Assembly: GCA_026075535.2 (NCBI GenBank)
Contig: AP026541.1
Coordinates: forward strand, 11,594,001-11,658,000
Length of the DNA: 64,000 nucleotides
From: Tricholoma matsutake
Taxonomy: Eukaryota; Basidiomycota; Agaricomycetes; Agaricales; Tricholomataceae
Reading direction: 5' to 3'
Shown here: piece after piece, positions 21,834-33,372 of the stretch
Layout of the letters: every line of letters begins with the position of its first letter
Numbering within the stretch: position 1 is the stretch's first letter
Program-made: the position numbers and the translations under genes
The notes under the pieces: generated by a model
Seen by the model: the letters and a program-made list of their open reading frames with translations, nothing else
Database searches by the model: none
What the model was told of the DNA's origin: nothing

Positions 21834-24800
21834 TTATGCCTCGACTTCCAGGCGAGAAAATATTATGTTTGTCCCCTCTGTGAAATTTTGGTAAGGCCAG
21901 AATTTCATCCCCTCATATACCATTCTCACAATGCAATGTGGAGCATTCAGATTACATTTAAAGAATTGGGCGATTGCATTACGCGCTCGCTTACAATTCT
22001 CTTTGGGTTCCCATGAATTATTTTCATCGGTATAGTTTTTCCACTTTATTAAGAACTCCAATTTGTTCTGTCAAAGATGTGAGTCTAGAATTTCTTCAAC
22101 TATGTATTCTGGAGCACCTTCTACTATTATTGGAGGTTGCGGAGTAGTTTGTTGGCCAGGAATAGTGGGCGGGCGGTAAGGGCGTAGGCGGGATACATTA
22201 ATCTCGGGATCAATCTTGAATGATCAGGGTAATTTTAGCACTACCGCATTAGGCGAGATTACTTTAGAGATCGCATATGGGCCAACTTGTTTTTCCGTAG
22301 GTTTCCTCGAAGGTCGTGGAATATTCAGGTCCTTGGTACTTAGCCATACCAAGTCACCAACTTTGTACTCTGGAGCGCATGCTCGAGTACCATCCATGTG
22401 TCGCATCATGTCATCACGTGCTTTCTTCAATGCCACCTCTGCTTCCTCTTGTACCTTTTGCATCTTAGATACAAAGTCTTCTACCAACCGTACTTTGACT
22501 TCCCTTCTGGGTTCTACTCCCATGTGAGGATGATATCCATAATTCATGAAAAAGGGTGACATACGAGTAGCTGAATGGAATTTGTTATTGTGGGAAAATT
22601 CGGCAATTGCCAACCATTCGGGCCAGTCGGTTTGTCGGTAGTTGACAAACATATGTAGGTACTGCTCCAACTCCTGATTCATTCTCTCTGTCTGCCCATC
22701 AGTCTGTGGGTGATATGCTGTAGATAATTTAGTTTGAATTCCCAATATGTTGTTTAGTTCTCGCATAAACGCGGAAGCAAATTGTGGTCCGCGATCGGAG
22801 ATAACGGTATTGGGTAACCCATGTAACTGCCATACCTGATTTAGATAGAGGCGCGCCAAGCCCAATGATGAGGTTTCTGTAGTAGTAGGAATAATATGGA
22901 CCTCCTTGGTAAAGCGGTCGCATACTACGAATATCACATTGTACCCTTGAACCTCAGGTAATCCAGTAATAAAATCCACAGATATATCTCACCATGGCGC
23001 TTTAGGTATAGGGTTTGGCATTAATTTTCCTGCAGGTTTTTCTGGAAACTTCTTCCCCCTCATGCACATATCACATCCATCCACATGCCCCAACACATAC
23101 TTCAAAATTCCGGGCCACCAATAATTTCTCATTACTAATTCCAACGTCTTCCATCTTCCTGGGTGTCCGGCAATCAGTGTATTGTGATGTAACCAGATGA
23201 TCTCCCTTCACAAATCCTGATCCTTCGGTACATACACTTTTCCTCGAAACAACACCAACCCTTGTTCCTCAGCCCATTCATCTCCTTTGATATTACCTTT
23301 CTTCTCTCCCTTCAGAGCTTTCACGGCTTCCACTACTTCATTGTCCATTTCTGAACATTGTCTAGTTTTAGACAACATTTCCATTTCCGAGCTATCTATT
23401 AATAGATGCCCTTGATGCATAGCGCAAATGCGAAAGTATTCGGGTTTGAGTAAGGTAACATTTTTATTGTCCTCCTCCACCCCCCTTTTATGATCGATAC
23501 ATCTGGATAATGCATCTGCTTTCCTCATTAAGCTTCCCGCTTTGTGGACCAAGTGAAAGTTGAAATGCAATAGGAATAGTGCCCAATGCGCTTGCCTGCG
23601 ATTAAGCTTTTTAGTGGACATAAAGTATTGCAGATTTTGATGATCCATCCAGATCTCAATCTGATGCATACATCCCTCCAAATAATGCCTCCACACCTGT
23701 CATGCACATCATAATTCCTCTCCACATCATTCAACCCTTTTGACAAGTATGCACAAGGATGCCATTTGTCATCTTTGCACAGCATTGATAATACCGCTCC
23801 AGTAGCAAAATCGGATGCATCAGATTCCACTCACAAAGGGCATGTGAAATCTACTGGGGCTAATATTGGTCCCTCCACAAACTTCCTCTTCAACTCCTCA
23901 AACACTGTCTGCTGCTGCTCTCCCCACCTCCATACTACTCCCTTTCACATAAGGTTATGTAAGGGTGCAGCAATTTTAGAAAAATTGTGCACAAAGCGAC
24001 AATAATAATTTGCGAGTCCCAAGAAGGCTTGAACCTCCTTGACACGGGTGGGCACAGGCCAATCTGTGATCGCCTGTACCTTGATCAGATGCATTTTGAT
24101 CCCATCAGGGCTGATCAATAATCCTAGGAACTCAATCTCGCTTGCCCCAAACACACACTTCTCTGGTTTCAAAAATAGATCATTTTCCGCCAACCTCCAT
24201 AGCACCTCCTGCACTATCGCCTCATAATTCTCTTCATCCTCCATAAATATCAGAATGTCGTCAATAAATATTATTACCACGCCTTTGTCTATTATGTCCT
24301 TGAAAATGTCGTTCATCATATTTTGAAAGGTCGGGGGACTATTAGTCATCCCAAAAAACATGACAAGCAGCTCGAAGGATCCTCGACACGTGGCAAATGC
24401 TGCCTTCCACTCATCTCCTTTCTTTATTCGTACATTGTTGTATCCCCATTGTAAATTCAATTTTGTAAAGACCTTGGCTTTTCCCACCTTGTCAATTATT
24501 TCTGAGATCAACAGCAGGGGGTACACATTCTTCACTGTCCACTCATTCAAATACCTATAATCTGTACACATCCTCTTCCTTTGGTCTTTCTTTGGCACGA
24601 AGAATATTGGTGACGTCTGCGGTGATTTCGAAGGTCATATGTATCCTTTGTGCAATTGCTCCTTCAGGAATGCATCCACTTCTTCTTGTTCCATCGGAGA
24701 TAATGGATATACCTTCGACTTCTTCAGCACAAACCCTGGCTTCATCTCAATCGCATGATCCCATGGCTTCCGCACTGGCATTCGCTCAGACTCCTTCTTC

Positions 24801-25627
24801 TGGAACACTGACAGATGTTCATGATACACTTTTGGCACCCATTCCTCCACTGGCTTCTCCACCTTCACGATATTCTTGTCCCATGACTGTCCTCCACGAA
24901 TTGTTCTAAAGGTTTGCTTCTGCTCTTCTTTCTCGATCATGATCAGAACTTCCCCATTTGGCATTTCCTCATCCTCCACTTCCTCCATTGTAACAGAATA
25001 CTTTCTCAGACGTTCTTTCTCTTTCTTTTTCCTTTTTTCCTTCTTCATCTTCCTCCCATACACATTACATTCCTTAGGACAACGAGTCATTTGTACCTTC
25101 CCAGTTTTCCAATCAATTTCGGGATTATGCTTCCATAACCACGGACATCCTATAATTAGATTGGTTTTCCCAAGATCGCACACTTCAAATACAGCTCGCT
25201 CCTGATGCTCTTGATACTTTAGTACCATAGTCACCTCCTCCTTGATAGTTCCTCCACGATTGACTGTTCCATCAATATTGTACACCATTATAGGTTGCAC
25301 CAGCTTGCGTGTGTTAATACCGTTTCCAGTAATTAAGGATCGATTAATAAATAATCCTGTAGCACCACTATCAAGCAATGCTTCCACATCAATAGCTGCA
25401 TGTGTGTCCACTGTCTTCAATCCCACAGTCAAGGTGATTTCTGGTTCTATTTGCGCAGAGCGAATAAAGAATTTAGGGGTTTTCGGAAATAGTGCTCGGC
25501 AATTTTCTTGGTCATGTGATTTGTAACAGTTGTACTCCTCCTCGATTTCCTTTTCTGATTTACTCTGGGTTTCCTCAGATACTAATACATTGTAATGATT
25601 CTGGGTCACCAATGGGGAAACCTTCAC
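21834..25627 (-). pseudogene. pol: Gypsy-2 Pol, seven TGA stops and one RNase H deletion
   Basis: Protease EALLDSGATGLFIN (about 25385-25345); RT with [11 protein letters not shown] and the box FIDDILIF (about 24265), the usual Tyr of YIDD being Phe; RNase [14 protein letters not shown] (23828) then NYDVHD. After NYDVHD about 12 codons that should carry the KEMLAI glutamate are missing and the frame shifts (about 23697). The rest, with DHQNLQYF, integrase (SDRGPQFASAF, AYHPQTDGQTERMNQELEQY) and chromodomain (EYIVEEILDSHL, EFLIKWKNY), is in the second frame. Stops at 24635, 23945, 23831, 23208, 22989, 22224 and 22071 are all TGA, most clearly where arginine is expected. True end at 21834. Confidence 0.88.
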
Positions 25628-25670
25628 TGGGACTCTTCTGCAAAATTCTTCTGCTTGCCTTCCTCTGGCT

Positions 25671-26546
25671 TCACTTCCTCAATTGTAGCTCCCTAATCTT
25701 TCTTTTCTGCCTACAATTCCTAGAAATGTGTCCTAACTGCCCACAGTTAAAACATTTAAGTGGGGCTTGTCTCCCTGCTTGATCAACCTCCATTGCCTCT
25801 GCTGGTGCTGCTGATTCCATAACTATAGGTGTCACTGCCATGGCCGGTGGCTGTGCCCTCGGAGCTTGCACCTGAGGTGCCTTTCCTTTCTCAGACTTTC
25901 CTCCAGATGACTTTCCAAATTTACTACTTCCATACATCAACTTTGACTCCGCCTGTTCCTGCCAATATTGCCAGTCAAGGCGCATTGCCCAATTATACCA
26001 CTCGTACAACTTCTCTGGCATAGAAGGTAGTCGGTAGATAGACTTGAATAAGGAGGGATTTAATCCTGCTTTCAAAAACTCTACCAATGTGGCTTCTCCC
26101 ATGTCCATTTGTGAAGCTTCTGCTTTGAACTGCAAAATAAATTCATCCACCATTAAAGAACCTTGGCGCATGGTCTTTAATTTAGCATTGGCTGTCACCT
26201 TTGGATTAGGGTCTCCAAACTGTGCCTCCAATCTCTCCAGAAATTCCTTGAAGGTTGCAAATGGTTTATTTCCTGCAGCAATTTGATTAATAGCCTCATT
26301 TCTCCAGAACTGTGCTTTCCCCCCCTGAATGTATGAGAGAGCAAACATAATCCTAGACTTGGCTGTACGAAACTCTGGCTTCCTCCCATGGATGTACAAT
26401 ACTATAGAGTTGATGAAGGATTTTGTATTTTCCATGGTACCATCAAAGATTTGTGGGGGTGTGTACTTAGGTAAGTGCACTTTTCCATTTCTGGATTTCT
26501 CTGCTGTCTCATCCTCCTGCGATATCCACTCCACCATCTCCTCCAT
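25671..26546 (-). pseudogene. gag: Gypsy-2 Gag, open for 291 codons
   Basis: Contains the Ty3-type capsid text (PQIFDGTMENTKSFINS, FWRNEAINQIAAGN, FLERLEAQFGDPNP, LKAGLNPSL) and a CCHC knuckle CFNCGQLGHISRNC near the end. The frame continues upstream of 26546 without a stop but also without an ATG. The only nearby ATG (MSEPSTSN, about 26618) is in another frame, so one base has probably been gained or lost in the leader. Otherwise intact. Confidence 0.82.
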
Positions 26547-27115
26547 CTCATCATCTCTTTCTCCTATCGTCTCTGGCTGTACTTCCGCTTGTCTGGGCTG
26601 TGATATTAGAAGTTGAAGGTTCAGACATAATTGTAGAATCTGTGATGAATCACTTCTTCGACAAATTCAAAATTTTTTCTTTGAGACCTCTCCAAATGTT
26701 TACGGGTCACGTGATAAGGTTCGTCGAGGTTCGTCAATCATTCATCATTTGTCAGGCGCCTATTTTGACACTTCAGATCAATAACCCTTCCAACAGTGCC
26801 TGATCTCGGAGATATCGCTGAATTCAGCTTGTAACTAAAATAGTTGTCCGAATAGAGTAATGTAAATCGTAACTAAACCAGATCTGATCGGTTGTCTGGT
26901 TGCAGCTGTCCTAATGACGAGCGCTGCCTCTCGATCACTGGCAGTCGCAATGTAAGGCGAGGCCTGGCGTCGGCTTACAAAAGAAAAGGTAGATTATGTA
27001 TATACAAGTACTTCTGGCTCGTGCTGAAAGGATGAGTAATCGGATGTGGCATGGTGAAACAATGATGTATGCGCAAGTAAAAGAAGGCGCACTGATATGG
27101 GTAGTTGTGTTCTTC

Positions 27116-27516
27116 TGTTAGGGCAACACCCACTATCTGCTAGCTAAGACCATGCGGGTTCTCTCTACAAGAAGGGGGCGGGATCCACGCTCGTGATGGG
27201 GGAACTGATGGTTTTGATGCGAGGGGTTATTAATAGGTGAGTTTGTTGCGATAGGCCTTTCACACTGAAAACGTAGGTGGAATACCTAAGAGAACACAAC
27301 TGGGGTCCCCTAGGCATATATTTAGTGTTTATATACTATGTTACACATATTGTACATTGTTGTTACCGACGCACTTGTACATGCATGTACATTTTGATGG
27401 GTGCGAAATAAAATTCTCATGCTATCAAAGTGTAGCATCATTTGGCGTCATGTAGCATAATTCGACATAATAAAATAAAATGAAATTTTATTAGGTAATG
27501 GGGTGGTTTCCTAACA
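27116..27516 (-). repeat. Gypsy-2 5' LTR
   Basis: 401 bp. Compared with 21422-21822, the differences I see are all C/T or G/A (for example GCATGT for GCGCGT). Confidence 0.9.
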
Positions 27517-27521
27517 CACAT

Positions 27522-27925
27522 GACCCTTGATACACCAGAGATTAAAATACATTTCTCACCCTCTTATAATTTTATGGCAACAAAAAATGATGTCTACACC
27601 TGCAGAGATAATAAATTCTTTTGATGACATGCTGACATAATCTGTCTTGTTGTAATAGTGTGTAATTTTGGTGTAATTGTAGTCCAAGAAAAATACCAAA
27701 AGTTCATAAAATATCATAAATATGTTTTCTACACAGGACAAGGAGGTGTAGGGCACATCTAAATGCTATGAGTATGGACTTGAAACATAGTGGTGGGAAT
27801 AAATAAATGGCAAATAAACAAAACTCGTAGACCTAACTTAGGGTTAATCAACATTAATTTCCTGGATTCCCACATGATTTTGAGCTTCTCAATTTGATCT
27901 TGGTGTAGCCGACCAGGGCCTAAGC
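27522..27925 (+). mobile_element. Long-TIR MITE, right arm
   Basis: Continuation of the MITE begun at 21251 after removal of Gypsy-2 and one copy of its CACAT duplication. The last 105 bases are the inverted copy of the left arm. Between lies AT-rich non-coding sequence (27540-27760). Confidence 0.65.
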
Positions 27926-28029
27926 AATCAAATAATCTGGCTTCAATAATCGTCCCAATAATCATCAAATTGCCTCTGGACTCTTGCCATAATCGCGATT
28001 ATCCATGTCCCAAACAGAATCTGCAGATA

Positions 28030-29417
28030 CAGTCGACACCCTCTCGAACCATACCCATGATAACCCATACTCTCCCATAACCCATAGGATTTTCGATCCA
28101 CCAAGTCAGTAGGCAGGGATTTTGAACCCATAACCCATAACTCTCTGATACCCAATAACCCATACCTTTTTCAAGGCAAACCCATACTTTTATTACTATA
28201 TATAGTAATATATTATGCAAATGGTGCACTTTAGTAAACTTTTTATACTGCTACCAGGTCCCCAATTGGCAATTACAGTATTCCTCTGCTGCTGGCTCAG
28301 AGTGAAGTAATAGCAGAAAAACTGAGACCTGCCTAAATGGACCCCAAGTAGAATATGTGAGGGAGTGGATGCACTTGCTATTACTACAAATACTGACAGA
28401 CTGCAGTACAAAATCAGACATAGACTGTTTGACTAAAATACAATCCAAGTCTTGCAAAAAAGACAAAACAACATAACAAGGGAGGGAAGGGAGGGCCAAG
28501 AAAGTCAAACATTTACTAATGATTCAATGAAGCCTGTATTTGTCATGTGACCATGTCAGGGACTTAGATAGAAATGGATAATGATATCTGCTCACAAGTA
28601 AGATTCAACTGGGTAGAATAGCGGAGCTATAACAGTGAACCAGATGAATCCTGAAAATGAGGATCTAGTTGAGATCAGCCTGAAATGAATTGCAGAAACT
28701 CTTACAATGTGAGTAAGTGTTATTCAGATAGGCAGAGCCTTAAATAACAGTATGTGAAAGTAAGAAGCTGGCAGCAATAAGAGTGTGAAGTGCTTACCTG
28801 TGTTGCTTGCGAGTGATGGTAGTCAAGAGGAAGCAACACAGAAAAACCCCTAGCCACATTTTATCTGTCTTATACCTGGCATCTGCTAGCCCCTAGCACC
28901 AAGGTACAGATCATGTGAAAAGGGGAAAATGAATGTGGATAGTGAAGCTAGTCATGTGAGCTCAAGATGGTGCAGAGGCCTACAAAAATGCTCCTTGCCC
29001 TTGGAACCCGCCTTTACGATGAGCTTACCAAACATAGCTGTGTTTGTCATGCTTTTGGTTGCTTAAACTTGCTTTTTGTCTGACACAACCACTTGCCAGT
29101 GGTTGAGCTGTTCAAATTTTGGTGCTGCAAGACTTGAAAAGCAGCTGAAATCTTGCAGGATTGAGTCAAAGCTAAAAAAGGGGGTCAAAATGCCCATCAA
29201 GGATCAATATCTTACCCTTGCAAGAGGTGTAATTGTTTGAGAGGGACTATTATTTTGCAACAGCTCAATGTACTTGAAAGACATAGGACCAATTTTTTCA
29301 GAATTTTAATAGTATTTTGGGACCTATTTTTAGCACCACCCTTGAACCCCATACTCCCCCATAACCCATAGCCTGAAGGGTCCACAGAAGGGGTATGGGT
29401 TAAGAGGGTGTTGACTG
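28030..29417 (+). mobile_element. TA-flanked TIR element (Tc1/mariner/pogo-like, non-autonomous)
   Basis: Left end CAGTCGACACCCTCTCGAACC and right end GAGGGTGTTGACTG are inverted repeats, each flanked by TA (28028-28029, 29418-29419), the signature of Tc1/mariner-type insertion. Near both ends the motif AACCCATA/TATGGGTT is repeated many times (28040-28190 and 29340-29402). No transposase frame is seen in the 1388 bp. Confidence 0.68.
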
Positions 29418-29640
29418 TAATTGTCTAAATGCCACTAATATAAGTGGGGGTGACCAATCCTCAGTAAGTGTGACTCCCAGTCACTCATATGTCATGACAT
29501 GTCACACCCCCAAACCTTGAGACATGTATCCTCTGCCTTCCATGACATAAATATAAGGGGTTTTTTGCATTGCTTGTCATCAAATATATCATACACATCA
29601 TGCACCATAGATTATGACACTTTATTGCTGCTGGATGGGC

Positions 29641-29838
29641 ACTTCTGCTGCCAAATTCATGGCCCAAACTTGCATTGGATTCAGCTCTTCAGGAACTCAA
29701 TTTTACAACTTATTTAAGTGGTGAAAAATGATTAGAATTGAATTCCGATCATTTTTCACCACTTAAACAAGTCGTAAGATTGAGTTCCTGAAGAGCTGAA
29801 TCCAATGCAAGTTTGACTGCTAAATTGGCAGTCAAGGG
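29641..29838 (+). repeat. Foldback sequence with arms of at least 67 bp
   Basis: 29666-29732 and 29748-29814 are inverted copies (TTGCATTGGATTCAGCTCTT ... complement) around a 15-base spacer containing GAATTC. Weaker pairing continues outwards (CTGCCAAATT / AATTTGGCAG-type). No coding content; probably a small foldback MITE. Confidence 0.75.
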
Positions 29839-30051
29839 TGTTATCAAATAAGTACAAATAGTGGAGGGTGCATACCATGCATTTGCCTCATGGCCTCATC
29901 CCTCCATGTTCTAAATACCTGACCATCCTATATACAAGCTTGGTTCCACTTCAAAGTCCCCATTCTACATGAAAATTACAGGTTTGTTATAACTTTACAT
30001 ATCAAAATGTCAATCTTCATGAAATAATTATAGCCTGACCTTATCTCAGCC

Positions 30052-30186
30052 ATGCCAAAGTCATCAAAGCATTCTGCTGCAAGAAAGGCAAACTTGGCTA
30101 CTGCCCAAGGAGTTATAGAGCAAAACTCTGATCAGGAAACACTAGAAAAGGCTCTTTTGGAATCCCAAGCCAAGTTGTGGAGGTAG
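30052..30186 (+). CDS. Short ORF, 44 aa, possible N-terminal transposon fragment
   Basis: ATG at 30052 (MPKSSKHSAARKANLATAQG) runs to TAG at 30184-30186. It is basic then helical. It recalls N-terminal starts of large basidiomycete transposon ORFs but is too short to assign. Upstream 29850-30050 holds nothing I recognise. Confidence 0.25.
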   Translation: MPKSSKHSAARKANLATAQGVIEQNSDQETLEKALLESQAKLWR

Positions 30187-30259
30187 ACGAGCAAGGCATG
30201 AGTGTAGTGTACCGGTGTTTTGCACATGAGGAGAATGATGATGTGTAGAGATCATCTGA

Positions 30260-30429
30260 TGTTGAATAAGCGATTGTACATTAGGCAACACTGACACTAA
30301 TGATGTGCCCACAGATTATTAATAGCAGGACATTCTAATTACTGATTATGATTACTGATCAACACATCAAACACTTGTATAAATAGTCATTGTAGATAAA
30401 CACAATAACAAGTCCTCAGAGTCTCAACA
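30260..30429 (+). repeat. LTR-like block of 170 bp
   Basis: Begins TGTTGA and ends TCAACA (short inverted ends), contains TATAAATAG (about 30379) about 50 bases before the end, and is flanked by TCTGA and TGTGA (4 of 5 match). This fits a short Copia-type LTR, solo or leading into the ORF that follows. No second copy is seen in the window. Confidence 0.4.
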
Positions 30430-30547
30430 TGTGATAGTATTGATTCTTTACCTTTCACTTTCACTGCTACAGGATAGATTCTTGCTCCTTACATTCTCAG
30501 TTGTCGCATCAACTGCAACATCAATTTCTTGTATTTCTCAGATCATG

Positions 30548-31510
30548 TCAGCCAATGCAGAGGGACAGGGAGTGGGAGCAATCACCCAGTTCTCACAATC
30601 AGGGATGATGGCTAATAGTTCTGAGAGTGGTCACAGGTCTGAACCACTCTATGACCCTCTCAAGTTGGCACCTGTTGAGGTGAAGAAAGGTACTACAAAA
30701 AGATCAGGCCAGCAGGTTAAGGCCCCAGTCAGTGTGGGTCATTTTTCAACAGATCTTCATCATTCATTGCGTGTTGCTCTGGTGAGGTTGAAACCTGTTC
30801 AGGAGCCTCTGGAAGAGTCAGTGATCATCAAAGCACCCCCAGGCATGAGACCTGTGGCAGGCTACCAGTATAAAGTTCTACTGCTTGTGGCCTAGAATGT
30901 CAGCGAGAAGAATCATGGACAGTTGGGCAGCTCAATGGGCTCATCTGGGAATGTTGGTGGCTCTCAGGACACCAACTTACCTTGGGCAAGTTCGATGATC
31001 AGCATGGCAGCCTTGAAGGGATGCAAACGATTGGCAACTAGCGATGCACCTGGCACCCAAGATCAAGTCTGCAACCCTATGCACCTTGCATCTGCAGCAG
31101 ATTTCTTGCCCACCCATTTTGAGGAACCTTGGAGTGATGGTCTGCTTGATGCTTGGCAAGGTCAGGAGGTGACAAATCAGGATAGGACCCATGACCCCAC
31201 TTTACCAATGATGGTTGTCCCCAACACGCTGCCCAGCTCTAGCCCCTTTTCTCAAAATCCTCTCCATCACACTAGTGCTATCGAGGCTCACACATCATCT
31301 CCAGCAAGAAGACATTCTGATACTCTTTGCACATGCAATGCCAACAAGGCATGGCTGGCTGCAGAAGGATTGGTTCTAGTGACAGATGATTTTCACGCTC
31401 CAGGCTTTGTTCCAGCTCAGTTGGTTGGGGTAACATACAAAGTCCATTCACCAAGATCTCAATGCCTGGGCATGGTGAGTCCCAGTAGGAAACTTTTTGG
31501 TGAGCATTGA
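30548..31510 (+). pseudogene. Unassigned ORF, 320 codons with one internal TAG
   Basis: ATG at 30548 (MSANAEGQGVGAITQFSQSG). The same frame is open to 30892, where a TAG (30893-30895) stands in VA-stop-NVSEKN, and then to TGA 31508-31510. If the TAG was CAG, one protein of about 320 residues results. It is Ser/Pro/His-rich in its second half (LPSSSPFSQNPLHH, SPARRHSDTLCTCNANKAW) with no domain I recognise. It follows the LTR-like block by about 120 bases, so it may be a retroelement Gag. The alternative is a host gene 5' exon. Confidence 0.35.
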
Positions 31511-31546
31511 AGTGCTGCACACGAGCTCCCCTGCACCTTTCATGTC

Positions 31547-31730
31547 ACACCACAACCAGGACTGCAGAGTCCATCCAACTGCCCTCTTGAGCAGAATCAC
31601 CCAGGGCAGCATAGCTGACACATTTTGGCACCATTTGGCACCATACCACAGCCAGGACCGCATAGTCCATGTAATGGCCCTTTTGAGCAGAATCATCCAA
31701 GGCTGCATAGCCTGCACACCTCTGAACTAT
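31547..31730 (+). repeat. Imperfect direct repeat of about 105 bp
   Basis: The text CCAGGACTGCAGAGTCCAT..TTGAGCAGAATCACCCA (31555-31602) recurs as CCAGGACCGCATAGTCCAT..TTGAGCAGAATCATCCA (31652-31702). Differences are mostly transitions. No function seen. Confidence 0.6.
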
Positions 31731-31819
31731 TCTGCACTCAGGCTGCCCTGCAGACAGCTATGCAAGCACATGCCCAGACGCATCATGTTTGTAGCCCATT
31801 TATCTTGGTAGTTACTGCA

Positions 31820-33257
31820 ATGACGCACATATAGTTAGGGTCACAAAATCTGCATATTGATATGCAGTTGCACTTACCTGCAGAGGTGCATTCTCTCAGG
31901 CATAGTGTTTGTTTCTGCACTAAGATGTACTTTCTATCATGCTCACATGTATTCAGCCAACACTGCATACTCTGCAAATGGCAGCATGGTGCATCAAGAT
32001 GCACACCTCTGTTCTTGGTGTGCCTCCTATTCCTCTCCCAGCATACACCCAGGTTGGCTCTCTCACAACCATGCAGTTGCAGCCTTATGCCAAAATCATG
32101 TTAAAGCTTATGACAAATTCTACTAGTGTATAACACTAGTCAGCAACTCAAGTCAACTGTCTGCAACACACTTATAACACAGGTTCAATAATAGTAATGT
32201 GTATTGCACTTTATCCAAACCAATCTCATGTCTAGTTTCCTAGACATAGTAAGATTTCGCTTTTGTTTGTTCCTGTTGTGCCAGGAAACTGCGAGGCATG
32301 AAACTAGGTGTCCACTATATTGCATCTGCATTACCCCCTATGTCTGGGTCCAAAAATCTAAGTAATAGCTATAGTACGAAGCAAGATATGAAGGAAACAA
32401 ATTTCAGTTTGTAATTCCCTGGCGTTTGATCCAATTTTTAGGAGATTCTGTCAAGATTTAACTGAGATTTGGCCAAAACAAAAGTGCAGTGTATTAGTTT
32501 GCAGTTTGCAGTTGCAGTTTGTGGTATGTAGTTACAACTTGTCAGGGCTGTTAAATGAATGAAATATACAGTGTACAGATGTTTATGTGTGTTATTTTGA
32601 TGTCATGGATTATGTCTAACTGTACCCCACATTTTGTAGCACAACTTATATAAGCAGTACAATCAATGTTATGCTGATCACAAAAATATAATGGTATCAA
32701 AATGTATTTGGTCATATCTTTCTCAGTTCTTGACCATTTTGGATGAACCAAGGGCCGAATTCAAGGTAATAAGCAGGGAAATTATATGAAATAGCTCCCA
32801 CACTAGATCCTGGCAGGATGATATATAATTACCTGTACTTACCATTTATAGCTGTTACATGTACAGCTGTCATTAGAGGATGAATTGATGTATCAGAACA
32901 ACTGTAGTTACTGTACCATCGCATGTGACTCAGGTCGACACTCCACACAATGACCAGCCTCATAGTCATTGTCCCACCAGTCATTTGCCAGCTCAGGGCC
33001 ACCCTTACGATAATTATAGGTTGTTATCTCACATCCAGATCTGGTTTTGAATTGCGCTACTTATAGATTGATGCAGGATTGATTGCACTTCTATTTCTTC
33101 TACATTCCTCCTGATTGTTGGTTTGACAGGCCCAGAATGTCTTCGCTTTGTGATCCATATGTTTGATTCCTGTCAGATATGTCTTCCACTTTGATGTCTC
33201 ATGATATTATTCCACTTCCTGGAATAGATTATTTTATTTTATTTTACTTATAGTGCG
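31820..33257. other. Stretch without recognised genes
   Basis: AT-rich and TG/CA-rich. Short ORFs are not convincing. A small run of GTTTGCAGTT-like repeats lies near 32492-32530. No terminal repeats found. Confidence 0.45.
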
Positions 33258-33372
33258 ATGCTGAAAGTCTGTCTACCATCAATTATCTTCTACTTCCCGA
33301 GTTTTGTGATTATTTTTTTTTGCAGCTTCCAGAAAAACATACACTTCAATTTCTTTGGGGTGTGGGATCCTC

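Larger units (their letters stand above)
21422..27516 (-). mobile_element. Full-length Ty3/Gypsy element (Gypsy-2)
   Basis: Two 401-bp LTRs (27116-27516 is the 5' LTR and 21422-21822 the 3' LTR for the minus-strand element) begin TGTTAGG and end CCTAACA. The target duplication CACAT is exact (21417-21421 and 27517-27521). A polypurine tract (AAAAGGGGGGTAA on the minus strand) adjoins the 3' LTR. The LTRs differ at roughly eleven places, all transitions and several at CpG. Gag, protease, RT, RNase H, integrase and chromodomain are all present but Pol is broken. The 26.6-27.1 kb segment is untranslated leader. Confidence 0.93.

Noticed and set aside
28040..29410. AACCCATA arrays as telomeric or centromeric sequence
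   Set aside because: The unit is not TTAGGG-like and the arrays are short, inverted and tied to TIR ends.
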